Counted from the first letter of the stretch, positions 16,352-26,544 are shown. The stretch is DNA of 64,000 nt from Heyndrickxia acidicola (GCF_001636425.1 NZ_LWJG01000004.1:62001-126000); one strand, 5' to 3'. The notes: generated by a model from the sequence alone, not told the origin. Translations and numbers: made by a program.

Positions 16352-19300
16352 TCAATCAATCATAAGAATCTCTTTGATTTCCTGCTCTGTAAGCATAGAA
16401 TGCTCTTCTTGGCCTGGTTGAATAATTTCTTCAATCAGGTTTTTCTTTCTTTCTTGAAGTTCATTCATTTTTTCCTCAATCGTTCCCTTGGTAACCATTT
16501 TGATCACTTGAACGTTATGTTTTTGCCCCATCCGGTAAGCTCGATCAGTTGCCTGTTGCTCTACAGCGGGATTCCACCAAAGATCGTAAAGGATAACCGT
16601 GTCCGCTCCGGTGAGATTTAGCCCGGTACCGCCTGCTTTCAATGAAATCAGAAAGACCTGGTTTTCCCCCTGATTAAATCGTCGGCAAAGTTCAACTCTA
16701 TCAGGAGATGGTGTACTTCCGTCCAAATAGAAATACGGGATTCCTCTGAGGCCAAATTCCCGTCCCATTATCCCTAACATCCTGGTAAACTGGGAAAAGA
16801 TCAGCATTCTTCTTCCCGTATTGCGGCACTCCTCTACGATTTTCATAAGGTGCTCAAATTTCGCCGAGCTCCCTTTATAGCCTTCTACAAATAAGGCTGG
16901 GTGGCAGCAAAGCTGACGCAGCCGGGTTAATCCCGCAAGAATTTTTATTTGGTTTTGATGAAAGGTATCTTTGCTTAAATGCTTTAAGGTTTCGTATTTT
17001 AATTTCGACAAATAGGCTGCATATATTTTTTTTTGCTCTGTAAGCAAGTTAGAGGTATGGATCAATTCTATTTTTTCCGGCAGCTCCATTAATACCTCGC
17101 TTTTTAAGCGGCGAAGGATAAAAGGCTTGACCATCCTGGCAATCGTTTCGCGTGGAAGATCTTTAAAGGTCTTTCTCTCAGGCAAAAGTCCCGGAAACAC
17201 CACATTGAAAATTGACCATAAATCATCTAAGGAATTCTCCACAGGGGTACCCGTTAACGCAAACCGGCAATTACCCTGAAGCATTTTCACTGCCTTTGCA
17301 GTTTGGGTTGACGGATTCTTAAAAGCCTGCGCCTCATCTAGAACAATAGTATGGAAAGTTTGTTTGTGGTAATTGTTACTGTCTTGACGTAACAATGGAT
17401 AAGATGTAATGATGACATCTGCCTTTGAAGTATTTTTTAATATCCTATTTCTTTTCGGTTTACTGCCGTCTGCAATCACCGCTTTTATTTCCGGCGCAAA
17501 TTTGTTCAGCTCATTCATCCAGTTGTATACCAAAGAAGAAGGAGTCACGACTAAGACAGGTTTCCCATTGTTTCGAATGCTGGCAAGCTCGGATAAGATG
17601 AAAGCAATGACCTGCAGTGTTTTCCCTAATCCCATATCATCCGCAAGAATGGCGCCAAACTGATATTGAAATATTGTTTTTAACCACTGAAATCCGTATT
17701 TCTGATAATTCCTCAAAACGTTATCCAAGCTCTCAGGAACAGCTGCTCTTGCTTTATTGGTACTCTGCAGGTTCGTCATAATATCTCGGTAGGATTTGCC
17801 CAAATTAACAACACTACCTTGAAAAGACAGGATTTTTTGCAGACCATGAGGAAACGGTATACGAATTTCCGCACCCTCTAAAGATTCTGTTGTGATACCC
17901 GTCGAATTCAAGAACTTGTTTATTTCTTGAAAATCCTTTGTTTCCAGTGACAGCAGGCTGCCGTTTTTTAACCTGTAATACTTCCGCTTTTCATTAAGGG
18001 AAAGCAACACGTTCCGGATTTCTCTTTCCGGGATTCCCTCCATATCAAACTCAAAAATGAGCCAGTCCGTTCTTTCATCTACTTCCACCCTCACATGGGG
18101 ACGGGATTCCATTCGGACTAAACGGTCCTTCACTGCTGTAGTAGCATAAATTTCAACATGATTTTTCAACTTTGGGATAATTGAATGTAGAAAATGGTAC
18201 TCCGCTTCTTCGTTATGCAGAAAGTAGCCGCTGTCTGTCTTTGAAAATAGCCCTTCTTCCATCAGCTGCATAATTTCCTGTTCCTTCGCACCATTTCGTT
18301 TGAACAATGGATGGGAATCGGCCTGAAGACTTTCTTCTAAAGGGTTCATAATCAGATTTCCATAATGAAATTCCAACCCTGCAAGCAGCCGGTTCTTCAC
18401 TCTATCTAAATAAAGTTTTCCTTTAAAAGAAGTATGCCCCATGCTGCCGGAAAGGCCTTCAGAAATTCGTACATGGCCCAGTTTCATAAAACCTGCCATG
18501 ACGCTTTCTGTGAAGTGCTCCATTTCTTCCAGAGAAATCTCTAACCGATAGGTACCGGAAGTTTCCAGCAGCTTTTTTAAATCCAGGAGCCGTTTGCAGT
18601 CTGCGGCGGAAAGCTTATAAAGCTTATTTTCAAAAAGAACTGTGTCATACGCTCTCATGATTGTAATCTGATCAACGTTTTTCACGTGTAGTTGACAGCT
18701 TCCCGCCCTCCCCTCTTTAAAGCAAAACTCCAAAGGCATGGTCTCATTTGATTGCTTTATTCCTCCGTATTCATTTCTGCCATGGATCATTCTTACTCGA
18801 GGTGCATCTAAAAGCAACGGAAGAATCGTTGCCCATGCGGAGGGAGGAATTAAGATCCATATATCATTCAACATACCAACCCTGCTGGAATCAAATACTA
18901 GAGTATCTAAAAACATATTTTCACTATTGATAAGATGAATTAATTGATTGAAAACGTTCGTAGTTTCCTGGCTGAACCGGTGAAGATTGGGTTGATATGT
19001 AACGTTTTTAGCGAGTGTAAAAGGTTTTCTCTGTTCAACATGTTTGAGGAATTCATTTACATTGCGAACAATGGAATCGCCTACTTTTATCTCGATTCCA
19101 AATAGAACGTTTTCTTTTGAAAAGGTAATCGTTCTGCAGGTAAATTCAGTATTTAACAGCGTTCGGTCATCCACACTGTATTGATGGCTGATTGGAGTCA
19201 CCGGTTGATCTTGAAATAGCCGAAGAATTTCTCTCGCCAGCTGACCATTTCCTTTTATTGCAGGAGTTTGTTTTGACTGCAGTATGGGCTTCTCCTTTCC

Positions 19301-19654
19301 TTCTTTTGCGGATTTAGGAGGGATTTTTCCATTAGAAAGCAAAACTGTTTTCGGTATTCCGTTCACTTGAAAATCATGGAGTCCTATCAGAACAGCTGCA
19401 ACATGCTGACAATAATGTGGGACGGAAGGCAATTGTGGACAAGTGCATGAGGCGCTTATGTTGTTTTGCACCTTTTCAATACTGACATGAAAGGTATATT
19501 GCCCTTTGACACTGGCTTCGACAGTAGGACTACTTGGATGGTACCCTTTGAACGTAACCTTTCCTTCTGCATAGCGCTTTTTTCCCTTCTTATGAGAAAC
19601 TTCACCACAAATGTCTTTTATTTTTTTTGAATTCAAAAAGTAATTCATCCACAT
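16352..19654 (-). CDS. SNF2-family helicase with N-terminal SWIM zinc finger
   Basis: A 1100-aa protein. A SWIM zinc finger (C70, C72, C82, H84 in CTCPQLPSVPHYCQH) opens it, then the SNF2-associated region (about 200-600). The helicase follows: DDMGLGKT (motif I), LDEAQAFKN (II), LTGTPVENSLDDLWS (III), SLKAGGTGLNL and QQATDRAYRMGQ (V and VI). This is the bacterial SNF2/YwqA type with the SWIM part fused; these ATP-driven DNA translocases act on DNA-protein complexes, exact role unknown. Codon usage and length look intact. Confidence 0.93.
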   Translation of the reverse strand: MWMNYFLNSKKIKDICGEVSHKKGKKRYAEGKVTFKGYHPSSPTVEASVKGQYTFHVSIEKVQNNISASCTCPQLPSVPHYCQHVAAVLIGLHDFQVNGIPKTVLLSNGKIPPKSAKEGKEKPILQSKQTPAIKGNGQLAREILRLFQDQPVTPISHQYSVDDRTLLNTEFTCRTITFSKENVLFGIEIKVGDSIVRNVNEFLKHVEQRKPFTLAKNVTYQPNLHRFSQETTNVFNQLIHLINSENMFLDTLVFDSSRVGMLNDIWILIPPSAWATILPLLLDAPRVRMIHGRNEYGGIKQSNETMPLEFCFKEGRAGSCQLHVKNVDQITIMRAYDTVLFENKLYKLSAADCKRLLDLKKLLETSGTYRLEISLEEMEHFTESVMAGFMKLGHVRISEGLSGSMGHTSFKGKLYLDRVKNRLLAGLEFHYGNLIMNPLEESLQADSHPLFKRNGAKEQEIMQLMEEGLFSKTDSGYFLHNEEAEYHFLHSIIPKLKNHVEIYATTAVKDRLVRMESRPHVRVEVDERTDWLIFEFDMEGIPEREIRNVLLSLNEKRKYYRLKNGSLLSLETKDFQEINKFLNSTGITTESLEGAEIRIPFPHGLQKILSFQGSVVNLGKSYRDIMTNLQSTNKARAAVPESLDNVLRNYQKYGFQWLKTIFQYQFGAILADDMGLGKTLQVIAFILSELASIRNNGKPVLVVTPSSLVYNWMNELNKFAPEIKAVIADGSKPKRNRILKNTSKADVIITSYPLLRQDSNNYHKQTFHTIVLDEAQAFKNPSTQTAKAVKMLQGNCRFALTGTPVENSLDDLWSIFNVVFPGLLPERKTFKDLPRETIARMVKPFILRRLKSEVLMELPEKIELIHTSNLLTEQKKIYAAYLSKLKYETLKHLSKDTFHQNQIKILAGLTRLRQLCCHPALFVEGYKGSSAKFEHLMKIVEECRNTGRRMLIFSQFTRMLGIMGREFGLRGIPYFYLDGSTPSPDRVELCRRFNQGENQVFLISLKAGGTGLNLTGADTVILYDLWWNPAVEQQATDRAYRMGQKHNVQVIKMVTKGTIEEKMNELQERKKNLIEEIIQPGQEEHSMLTEQEIKEILMID

Positions 19655-19775
19655 ATACTCCTGTCTTATCCATTACTGAAAAGCTCAAGTTCGTACGTTA
19701 AGCAAATATAAAAAATTGCTTTAAGAACGTGAAGAGATTGCGAGTTTTTCAATCCCGTAACCTCATTTTTAGTTT

Positions 19776-19789
19776 TGCGTGCGCACGCA
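19776..19789. repeat. 14-bp perfect palindrome
   Basis: TGCGTGCGCACGCA is strikingly GC-rich in an AT-rich neighbourhood, between the MarR gene's stop (19812) and the SNF2 gene's start (19654). It is a possible operator for the SNF2 gene; no known family site fits. Confidence 0.5.
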
Positions 19790-19811
19790 CATGAATATAT
19801 CAACCACTCCG

Positions 19812-20228
19812 TTATCTGTCAAGCAGTCTGGAGAGAAAGCCGCTCATTTGATCTTTTTCTTCGTTAAAAACTTGGCTGATGATAGCGGTGATTTCAGGCA
19901 AGGTTTCTTGATAATCACGTCTCCCCTGATCCGTTAATTTCACAACCGTGCTTCTTTTGTCTGTGTCATGAGAACCGCGCTCAACCGTATGGCAGGTTTC
20001 CAGTCGTGCAACAAGCCGCGATACTGCACTATGGCTTAAGTTAACGGTATTGCTCAGATAATGAATCGTAAATCCTTCATCTTTATCCTCATTCAAAACG
20101 GTTATAACGGCAAATTCACTGATTGTTAGATTATAACGGGATTTTAGATGTTTCTCGAGCCGCTGATTTAATGTATCGTGTATTTTATTAAAGTTCATCC
20201 AAGTTTGTATCTTATCTTCCAAGTTCAT
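19812..20228 (-). CDS. MarR-family transcriptional regulator
   Basis: A 138-aa winged-helix regulator: HTH YLSNTVNLSHSAVSRLVARL, then the wing VERGSHDTDKRSTVVKLTDQG with the conserved D-x-D/R-R core. I start at ATG 20228, which has AGGTGG just before it, rather than the in-frame ATG 16 codons upstream, which lacks a site. It is transcribed toward the SNF2 gene with 157 bp between them and may control it or itself. Ligand unknown. Confidence 0.88.
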   Translation of the reverse strand: MNLEDKIQTWMNFNKIHDTLNQRLEKHLKSRYNLTISEFAVITVLNEDKDEGFTIHYLSNTVNLSHSAVSRLVARLETCHTVERGSHDTDKRSTVVKLTDQGRRDYQETLPEITAIISQVFNEEKDQMSGFLSRLLDR

Positions 20229-20371
20229 ATACCACCTAACATTTTTTCTATAACAAATTTTATCACAAAATAACATAATCTTTATGTAAAACTAGTTTTG
20301 TATCATAAATGATTGTATTGAAATTAATTGGATTTGAAAGCATATGAATTAATTCTTATGGTAGCGACATA

Positions 20372-20402
20372 AGAAAAAAGCTGCCTAAATGACAGCCTGC
20401 TC
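20372..20402 (-). terminator. minus-strand terminator
   Basis: Minus strand GGCTGTC-ATTTA-GGCAGC followed by TTTTTTC; related in sequence to those at 15984 and 24296. It is downstream of the 47-aa gene. Confidence 0.65.
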
Positions 20403-20550
20403 TTTACCTCTTACACCCAATTGTATTTAAATGAATTTTCCCGATTATCGGGCAAGAGTGCAAAAAGATTTCCATTAGAAAAAAATATTTTACCATAAAA
20501 GAATAGTTGATAAGGAAATAATAAATCGAAGTGATTTAACGTTTCCAATC

Positions 20551-20694
20551 TTAATGGATACGAATGGTTTCATAAATGTCTTGGTCATAGCGAACTCTTG
20601 TATGTTTAGCTTCTAGGTGTTCAAATTCTTTGATTTCATTTGTTGACTTGGTAATCCACCAGTTTTTTAGTTCCCCCAAAATAAAACCTAACAT
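20551..20694 (-). CDS. small hypothetical protein, 47 aa
   Basis: An ATG 8 nt after GGGGGT opens a 47-codon frame: MLGFILGELKNWWITKSTNE, then a charged stretch ending YDQDIYETIRIH. The charged, helical composition, the ribosome-binding site and a terminator downstream suggest a real gene. No family recognised. Confidence 0.5.
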   Translation of the reverse strand: MLGFILGELKNWWITKSTNEIKEFEHLEAKHTRVRYDQDIYETIRIH

Positions 20695-21044
20695 TCATTC
20701 ATACCCCCAAAGTGAGCAATCTTTTAACAGTTACATTATATAAGCGATTTTTTAAGTTCTAATCGATTTTATGTAAAGGTTTAGTAAGTTTTATCCCTCT
20801 GATTGAGTAAAAATAGTTTCTTTTTTATTAACATACAAAATCTTAATATTAAAAAGGCAATTTGTTAACAAGGCTTTGCTAATATATGTTAGCAGGGACA
20901 GCAGGTGTAGCTATCATGGTATTGTCGTAGGTAAAACCTGTCTAGCAGAAAAATTTTATTTCTGTATTAAAAAAGATGTGTACGTGAAAAATCCAAAATT
21001 GTTCAATTATATGGTTTTAAAATACACCAAAAGGGGTCTCTTGT
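20695..21044. other. intergenic
   Basis: AT-rich; no gene, hairpin or operator recognised apart from the ribosome-binding sites at both ends. Confidence 0.4.
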
Positions 21045-21167
21045 ATGTTTATTAATTTGGGTTTAGTTGTGTTATATATCATATCTGTCTTAAACTATTT
21101 ACGATATAGAAATAAGAAAGAAAAGGTTGACGATTTACTTAGTAGTGTTTATGAAAAAATTTCCTAA
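21045..21167 (+). CDS. small single-pass membrane protein, 40 aa
   Basis: ATG follows AAAAGGGGTCTC. The first 20 residues (MFINLGLVVLYIISVLNYLR) are a membrane helix; the rest is charged (RNKKEKVDDLLSSVYEKIS). A terminator lies 57 bp downstream. Function unknown. Confidence 0.5.
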   Translation: MFINLGLVVLYIISVLNYLRYRNKKEKVDDLLSSVYEKIS

Positions 21168-21223
21168 TTAATTACATATATCCAATCTACTTGAATTATT
21201 TAAATAACCTTCCTCAGAAAAAA

Positions 21224-21249
21224 AGCATTACCGTTGTTACAGTAATGCT
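21224..21249. terminator. hairpin after the 40-aa gene
   Basis: AGCATTAC (21224-21231) pairs with GTAATGCT (21242-21249). The A run lies on the left, so it ends minus-strand transcription best, but it can serve the 40-aa gene. The rest of 21250-21653 shows no gene. Confidence 0.55.
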
Positions 21250-21653
21250 CATTTAGGGAATATCAAAATAATTTTAGCCTTAAAATCAATTGATATTCCT
21301 TTCACTACCCTGTCCTTTTATCTAGCCATAGTAGCCTTTCCTGCTATTAAAAACGATCATGTGCAGAAAACATTAAAAATGACGGACTGGCTTAATAAAA
21401 TATAGAACACTGAAGTAACTGTTTTTATTTCTGCTAGAAATGTTGAAAAAGTGCCAAAGCCAATGATTTTTTTTAAAAGGGATTGTTTGGTACTAAAGGG
21501 GTTTAGTTTTGAAGGGCTTATCTAAATTTTTGTTTCGAAATGACAGCTATATTTTTTGACATCGTTAATGGCATATAAAAATAAAAACTTGCCACAGTAT
21601 GGGCAAGTTTTATTTATTAGAATATGAAACTAAAACACTTGAAGAATAAGGAA

Positions 21654-22116
21654 CTACTCCAATTTCATTTTTAATCCCTCGTGAGTTGCTTTAAAACCTA
21701 ACCATTCATAAAAGCGTAAAGCATCGATTCTTTGTTTATCTGTTGTGAGTTGTACCAAGTGACAACCACGGTCTTTTGCACGATGAATTGCCCATCTAAT
21801 TAGTTCTGTTCCTATTCCAAAACCACGCTTAGAGGAGGCAGTTCTAACGCCTTCAATAGTAGCCCTCCATCCACCTTGATATGTTAAGTAAGGTGTGTAT
21901 GTTATTTGTTGAACCCTGACCAATTCATCAGCTTGATAAGCTACTACCAATTCATTGTTAGGGTCAGAGGTTATAGCCTTAAATGCCACTATATCACTTT
22001 CTGGAAGTTGTTTCATAACGTTCGCGCCTACTTCCCAATTCATCGTCAGCGAGCATTTCAACTATTTTATCCAAATCTAGTTCAGTAGCCATTCTAAAGT
22101 TAATTTTTGGCATCAT
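21654..22116 (-). pseudogene. frameshifted GNAT acetyltransferase
   Basis: The 5' part (from ATG 22116 after AAGGAGGGCG) encodes PKINFRMATELDLDKIVEML then ADDELGSRRERYE; the remainder, in the next frame, reads QLPESDIVAFKAITSDPNNE, passes the acetyl-CoA loop SSKRGFGIGTELI and ends KMKLE. One extra base around 22022 separates them. Both halves read as one 150-aa GNAT, so this is a recent single-base break or a sequencing error. Confidence 0.75.
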
Positions 22117-22601
22117 AAAACGCCCTCCTTATAGTTTTCATACTAGGTTATAAAAAATGATAAGAAAATGATTTATTTTTTATATTATGTAATAAGAGTT
22201 TCTTATCAACACTTTTTATTTTTGAAAAACAGTCTCCCAAACTCTGCTTAAAATTAATATCTTCTAATTATATATTCCTTCTTTAGTTACCCTGCCCCTC
22301 TAGAGTTGCATACTATTGGCAAATCAAAAGACAATGTAAATGACAGCAAAATATCACAAGAAAAGGAATCCATTTTGAAGTAGAAAAGGATTAGGAATGT
22401 TTAAAGGAAAAAGGCAGAAAAATGCTTGCTTTAAGGCCAAAATCAAATAAAGTTTTAATTAACTTCTTGTCGACTCAAATTTTGAAATAGTATCGGTCAA
22501 GGCTACGCTCGTTTTTACCGAATAACCTTGTAAAGGTGTAATAAACAATCGTTATCACAGAGTAAGATTTTTTTCGAAAGATAAAGCGAAGATTCCCTTT
22601 T
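22117..22601. other. intergenic
   Basis: No gene recognised. GGTCAAGGCTACGCTCG (22497-22513) is unusually GC-rich and lies near AATAACCTTG; I see no known structure. Confidence 0.35.
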
Positions 22602-23795
22602 TTAAAGTACCCTCTTTTTCCTCTCGGTTATTAGTAAATAGACAATGCCGATAAAGGCTAAAAAGGCTAAAGACGATGCAAAAAACGGCAGTGCTGCCAA
22701 ACCGAAATGCACAATGACAACTCCCCCCATCGAGGCTCCAAGCGCATTTCCAATGTTTAAAGCAGAATGGTTAGATACTGCTGCAAGAGTCGGTGAATCT
22801 CCTGCCAAAAGCATGGTCCTTAGTTGGATGCCCGGCAGCATGGCAAATGCTGCTACCCCCCATATAAAAACAAAAGGAATTACAAGGAGGGATGTTTTTA
22901 AGATAAGGGCCATTCCTGCCAGTATGATGGCTAATAAGAGGAAGTTGACCATTATATAAGGGAGCAGCTTCCAATCTGATAGGCGGCCGCCAATTATATT
23001 ACCAATTGTCACACCCACACCAAAAATGATTAATATCCATGTGATATGGCCCTCTTTAAATCCGGATACGGATTGAAGAATGGGAGTGATGTAGGTGAAC
23101 AACGAAAACAAACTTGCACATCCCAAAAGCCCAACAAATAGATTAAACAGAACCTTGGGATTGACTACACCTTTTATCTCCTTCATCACGTTAGAGGCCT
23201 TGTCTTCTTGAATGACGGGTATGTAGCCATAGATTCCCAATAGCGAAATAACTCCTAAAAAAGTAATCACTCCAAATGAAGCTCGCCAGCCAAAAATTTG
23301 ACCAATAAACGTCCCAAAGGGCACCCCTATAATATTAGCAATGGTTAAGCCGGCCAGTACAAGAGAGACAGCACTCCCTTTTCTCTCCGGACTTACAAGC
23401 TTCATAGCGATCAAGGACCCGACGCCTAAAAATGTTCCGTGGGCCAGAGCTGTTATCAGCCGTGCGATAATTAACATGCCATAATTAGGCGCAATCATGG
23501 AAAAGGCATTGCCTAAAGTAAATATCACCATAAACAGTATGAGCAGCTTCTTTTTTGGTAATGAATGTGTGGCAATGGTTAACAACGGCGCTCCAACGGC
23601 TACTCCGAGCGCATAGCTGGTAATAATTTGACCTGCTGTTGGAATGGAAACATGCAAATCATGAGCGACGTTCGGCAATAGGCCCATCACGATAAATTCT
23701 GTCATGCCAATAGCAAAAGCACCAATTGTCAGCCAAATCAGTGAAATAGGTAGTTTCTCTTTCTTTTCTAGTGCGTGTTGAACTGAATTTTCCAT
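22602..23795 (-). CDS. MFS drug/sugar efflux transporter (AraJ/DHA1-like)
   Basis: A 397-aa protein with twelve hydrophobic segments. It has the DHA1-type loop between helices 2 and 3 (LPKKKLLILFMVIFTLGNAF) and ALAHGTFLGVGSLIA in helix 4. Likely a proton-coupled exporter of small molecules. Start ATG after AAGGAGG. The substrate cannot be deduced. Monocistronic. Confidence 0.9.
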   Translation of the reverse strand: MENSVQHALEKKEKLPISLIWLTIGAFAIGMTEFIVMGLLPNVAHDLHVSIPTAGQIITSYALGVAVGAPLLTIATHSLPKKKLLILFMVIFTLGNAFSMIAPNYGMLIIARLITALAHGTFLGVGSLIAMKLVSPERKGSAVSLVLAGLTIANIIGVPFGTFIGQIFGWRASFGVITFLGVISLLGIYGYIPVIQEDKASNVMKEIKGVVNPKVLFNLFVGLLGCASLFSLFTYITPILQSVSGFKEGHITWILIIFGVGVTIGNIIGGRLSDWKLLPYIMVNFLLLAIILAGMALILKTSLLVIPFVFIWGVAAFAMLPGIQLRTMLLAGDSPTLAAVSNHSALNIGNALGASMGGVVIVHFGLAALPFFASSLAFLAFIGIVYLLITERKKRVL

Positions 23796-24104
23796 TATTT
23801 CCTCCTTTATTCATTCCGATAGTTGAAAATAGTTTTCTTTTGGAGACAACAAATAATAAAATCATGGCTATTATAATATAGTTGGAAGAAAGAAAATGGA
23901 AAAAATGCTTGGAAGTAAAAAAATCCCCATAAAATAACGGGTACTTTTGAATTGAAAACACTTCTAATCTCTAGACTATCTATTGTTCTGAACATATTCA
24001 ATTAAACATAAACTGCTGCCATATAGGAATTATCTCGGGGCGAAATGTAGAAAACCCTTCTTGCACTCTCTGCTCTTTCTTGACACAAGAATAGGGTATT
24101 TACA

Positions 24105-24281
24105 GCAAACAACCCTAAATGAAGCCACTATACAGTTCCTAACATATAAAAATTTGCCATCCATTTCATATTTGATTTGTTTCATTCCGTTCTTAATATA
24201 AAAAGCTTTAGCGTGATTGTTGGTTGAAGAAACGTGGAGATGATTTTTATTACTTTCGTCTTCTAGAATCAGTACCTTACC
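24105..24281 (-). pseudogene. fragment of a GNAT acetyltransferase
   Basis: The minus strand reads LHVSSTNNHAKAFYIKNGMK then QIKYEMDGKFLYVRN, the typical last quarter of a GNAT domain. The part before it is missing and the frame begins inside the terminator of the STAS gene, so only a fragment is left. Confidence 0.55.
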
Positions 24282-24293
24282 CTGTAAGACATA

Positions 24294-24319
24294 AGAAAAA
24301 AGCTGCAAACAACTGCAGC
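24294..24319 (-). terminator. terminator of the third RsbR-like gene
   Basis: Minus strand GGCTGCAGTTGTTTGCAGC followed by six T, 83 bp after the stop of the STAS gene. Confidence 0.8.
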
Positions 24320-24401
24320 CTTTCATTCTCTTTTGTAAGAGTGTTGTTTAAAATATTTCTTTACAAACTTTGTTAATTAAAACCGATTTCAGATTCTTCT
24401 A

Positions 24402-25229
24402 TCACTGTGTTAACGCTTGTTGCACTGTAGCGAAAATTTTTAAGGAAGAAAAGTCAATACCAGCATTTACAATTCTTGTTGCTAAATCAGGTCTAATACC
24501 AGTATATATAGTATTTACTCCTAATAATATTAATGTGTCATAAATATTAAAAATTCTACTAGCAACTTCGTCATTAATATTAACTAATCCTGAAAAATCA
24601 ATAATAAGACAATTAATATTAAGCTCTCTAATCTTAGGTATTACGTTATTCAAAATATGATTACTTTTATCACAATCAAACTCTCCCACTAAAGGCAGAA
24701 TAGCCGTACCATTTTGTATTGGCACAATTGGAGATGATAACTCAATTATTACTTTTTTGTTTTCTTTAATCTTTTTACTTGATATTTTTTCTCTTTCAAT
24801 AATTGTTTGGGTAATGCTTATATCCATAAGATAACAGATACGATTATTTACAAAAACAACTTCTTCGGTAGTTAGACCTTGTTTGATTGCTAATTTCGTA
24901 ATCATTTCCATCAAACGAAGCCTACTTTCAGCATAAGGCTTTATTAAGGTCGCGATGTCACTAAGTGACTCAAATTGTTCTTTATCTTGCTGAGATTGCT
25001 CTTGATATTTTTTGAGCCAATTTTCAAATTTTGCTGCGACTTCTTCATCGGTTAAACTCATCGTGTTCCCTAAGAACTCTAGGAAGTCACGATTTGTGGC
25101 TATTGACCGTTCAATAATCTCCACTGGTAAATCGATTTCCAATTTCCCTATATTAAAACTAACGATTTCTTTGCTTATTGATTGAGCATTATTAATTAAA
25201 AATTGGGCGAATTTTTTAATCGAATCCAC
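24402..25229 (-). CDS. RsbR-type STAS protein, paralogue 3
   Basis: A 275-aa protein with the same layout as the 6489-7304 gene: a helical RsbRD-type N-terminal half (1-150) and a STAS domain (about 160-273; IELSSPIVPIQNGTAILPLV, IIDFSGLVNI, GVNTIYTGIRPDLATRIV). The acceptor loop is DFSG. The N-terminal halves of the paralogues differ strongly, as expected when each senses a different signal. Followed by its own terminator. Confidence 0.85.
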   Translation of the reverse strand: MDSIKKFAQFLINNAQSISKEIVSFNIGKLEIDLPVEIIERSIATNRDFLEFLGNTMSLTDEEVAAKFENWLKKYQEQSQQDKEQFESLSDIATLIKPYAESRLRLMEMITKLAIKQGLTTEEVVFVNNRICYLMDISITQTIIEREKISSKKIKENKKVIIELSSPIVPIQNGTAILPLVGEFDCDKSNHILNNVIPKIRELNINCLIIDFSGLVNINDEVASRIFNIYDTLILLGVNTIYTGIRPDLATRIVNAGIDFSSLKIFATVQQALTQ

Positions 25230-25845
25230 TATTTTCTCCTCCGTATACTACTATACTTCTCTACTTATTTTGATCCTAGTCTAATTGAACTAACCTCCGT
25301 TAGAATTCAATAGAAAAGGAGTTACTCGTTTGCCTCTAGTTTTCTCTAACGGTCAATCAAATCTTTCTTTAAATAGTAATGATAATATCTTTTCTCGACA
25401 TAATCCCAAGTCTCATTCATTCAGACCATGGGAGCTGCTATACACACCTGACTTTCAAAAACGTGTGAAGAAACTGGGAATGTGGCGGGAACGGTTGGGA
25501 CACGCACCGATGGGTCTTTCTTTGGTAACTTTAAAGACGAGTCAAATATAAATCATATCAAAAGTTAGCTTAATTGAGACGTAAGACAGACTAGTATATA
25601 CCGTATAATAATCATCTCAGGTATCAATGAAACTAAAAAAAAGATGCCCTCTGTTTAATTCAGAGATCACCTTCGTAAAGCTAGAGGTGTTATTTTAACC
25701 TCACGAATTGTTGGCCTCTTCAAATGGGTGCTGCTGCAAAAAAAAGCGGTGTCCATATCTTCCATTATTGCTAGCGTGTATTTTAAAAAGACATATATGG
25801 CCATGTTTTTTATTCATCAAGCTTCTCCTGAAGAGGTTTCGGTCT
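25230..25845. other. intergenic between STAS and MEDS genes
   Basis: A 73-codon plus frame at 25330 (TTG start after AAAAGGAG) has no recognisable domain and may be chance. CTCTAGCTTTAC and other partial repeats occur without a clear structure. Confidence 0.3.
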
Positions 25846-26409
25846 TTATGGATTCATTTGATATAACTCCGAAATGATAATCTCATCATCTTTCATGATA
25901 TACTCATGACATTTCATTAGGGAAGTTTTAAGAGATTCAGGTACTCTTTCCTCATCGTAGGCACAAACCAAATATAATTTTTGATCCTGAACGATTTTGT
26001 CAGCTTCATTTTCAAACTCTTCCAAAATGGTTAAAATTCCTTCCTGTTCGCTCCATTCTACATGTGCCCATATTCTGAATGGGATATGCTGGTCATAAAA
26101 AGGCTTTAGGGTTTTGGAAAGATGATCAAAAATGACAGCAGGCTGAAAACTGCCAGTAGAACAATAATAATCAAAGTTATTAACCGTATGGATATATGAT
26201 TGCTGATCCTTTGTTATATGTCCTTCTAACGCTTTAAATATATGGGGAATTAACTTTTCACTTTCAATTATTAAAATGTGCTGGCCTTGATGGATACCTG
26301 AAATAATATATGAAACTGTATTTTTTATATAGGTTTGTAAATGAGTAATATTATAATAAATATGTACACTCTCGTTTTCCTTTATTAATTGATCAAAATT
26401 AAATTTCAC
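25846..26409 (-). CDS. MEDS-domain (DcmR-like) sensory protein
   Basis: A 187-aa protein matching the MEDS domain pattern: HIYYNITHLQTYIKNTVSYI at the start, GIHQGQHILIIESEKLIPHI with the Walker-like loop, then FRIWAHVEWSEQE and LVCAYDEERVPE. MEDS proteins relate to KaiC/RecA-like folds without the catalytic Walker motif and occur as sensors or anti-sigma-type regulators. It lies 617 bp from an RsbR-like gene and may share its regulation. No HTH is attached. Confidence 0.75.
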   Translation of the reverse strand: MKFNFDQLIKENESVHIYYNITHLQTYIKNTVSYIISGIHQGQHILIIESEKLIPHIFKALEGHITKDQQSYIHTVNNFDYYCSTGSFQPAVIFDHLSKTLKPFYDQHIPFRIWAHVEWSEQEGILTILEEFENEADKIVQDQKLYLVCAYDEERVPESLKTSLMKCHEYIMKDDEIIISELYQMNP

Positions 26410-26544
26410 TTGACCACAGCACTCCTCAATTTTTGATAAAAAATAGTGAACTTCCTTTACTGTTTATGTCTTTATTTTAATGGCAGTTTCTTTTTCAATC
26501 AAGAAATTGCCTATTAAATTGCAAGAAGTTTGGGTTTACACGTT

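Noticed and set aside
25330-25551. 73-codon frame after AAAAGGAG
   Set aside because: TTG start, no family pattern, Pro/Ser-rich chance-like composition; kept only as a remark on the gap.
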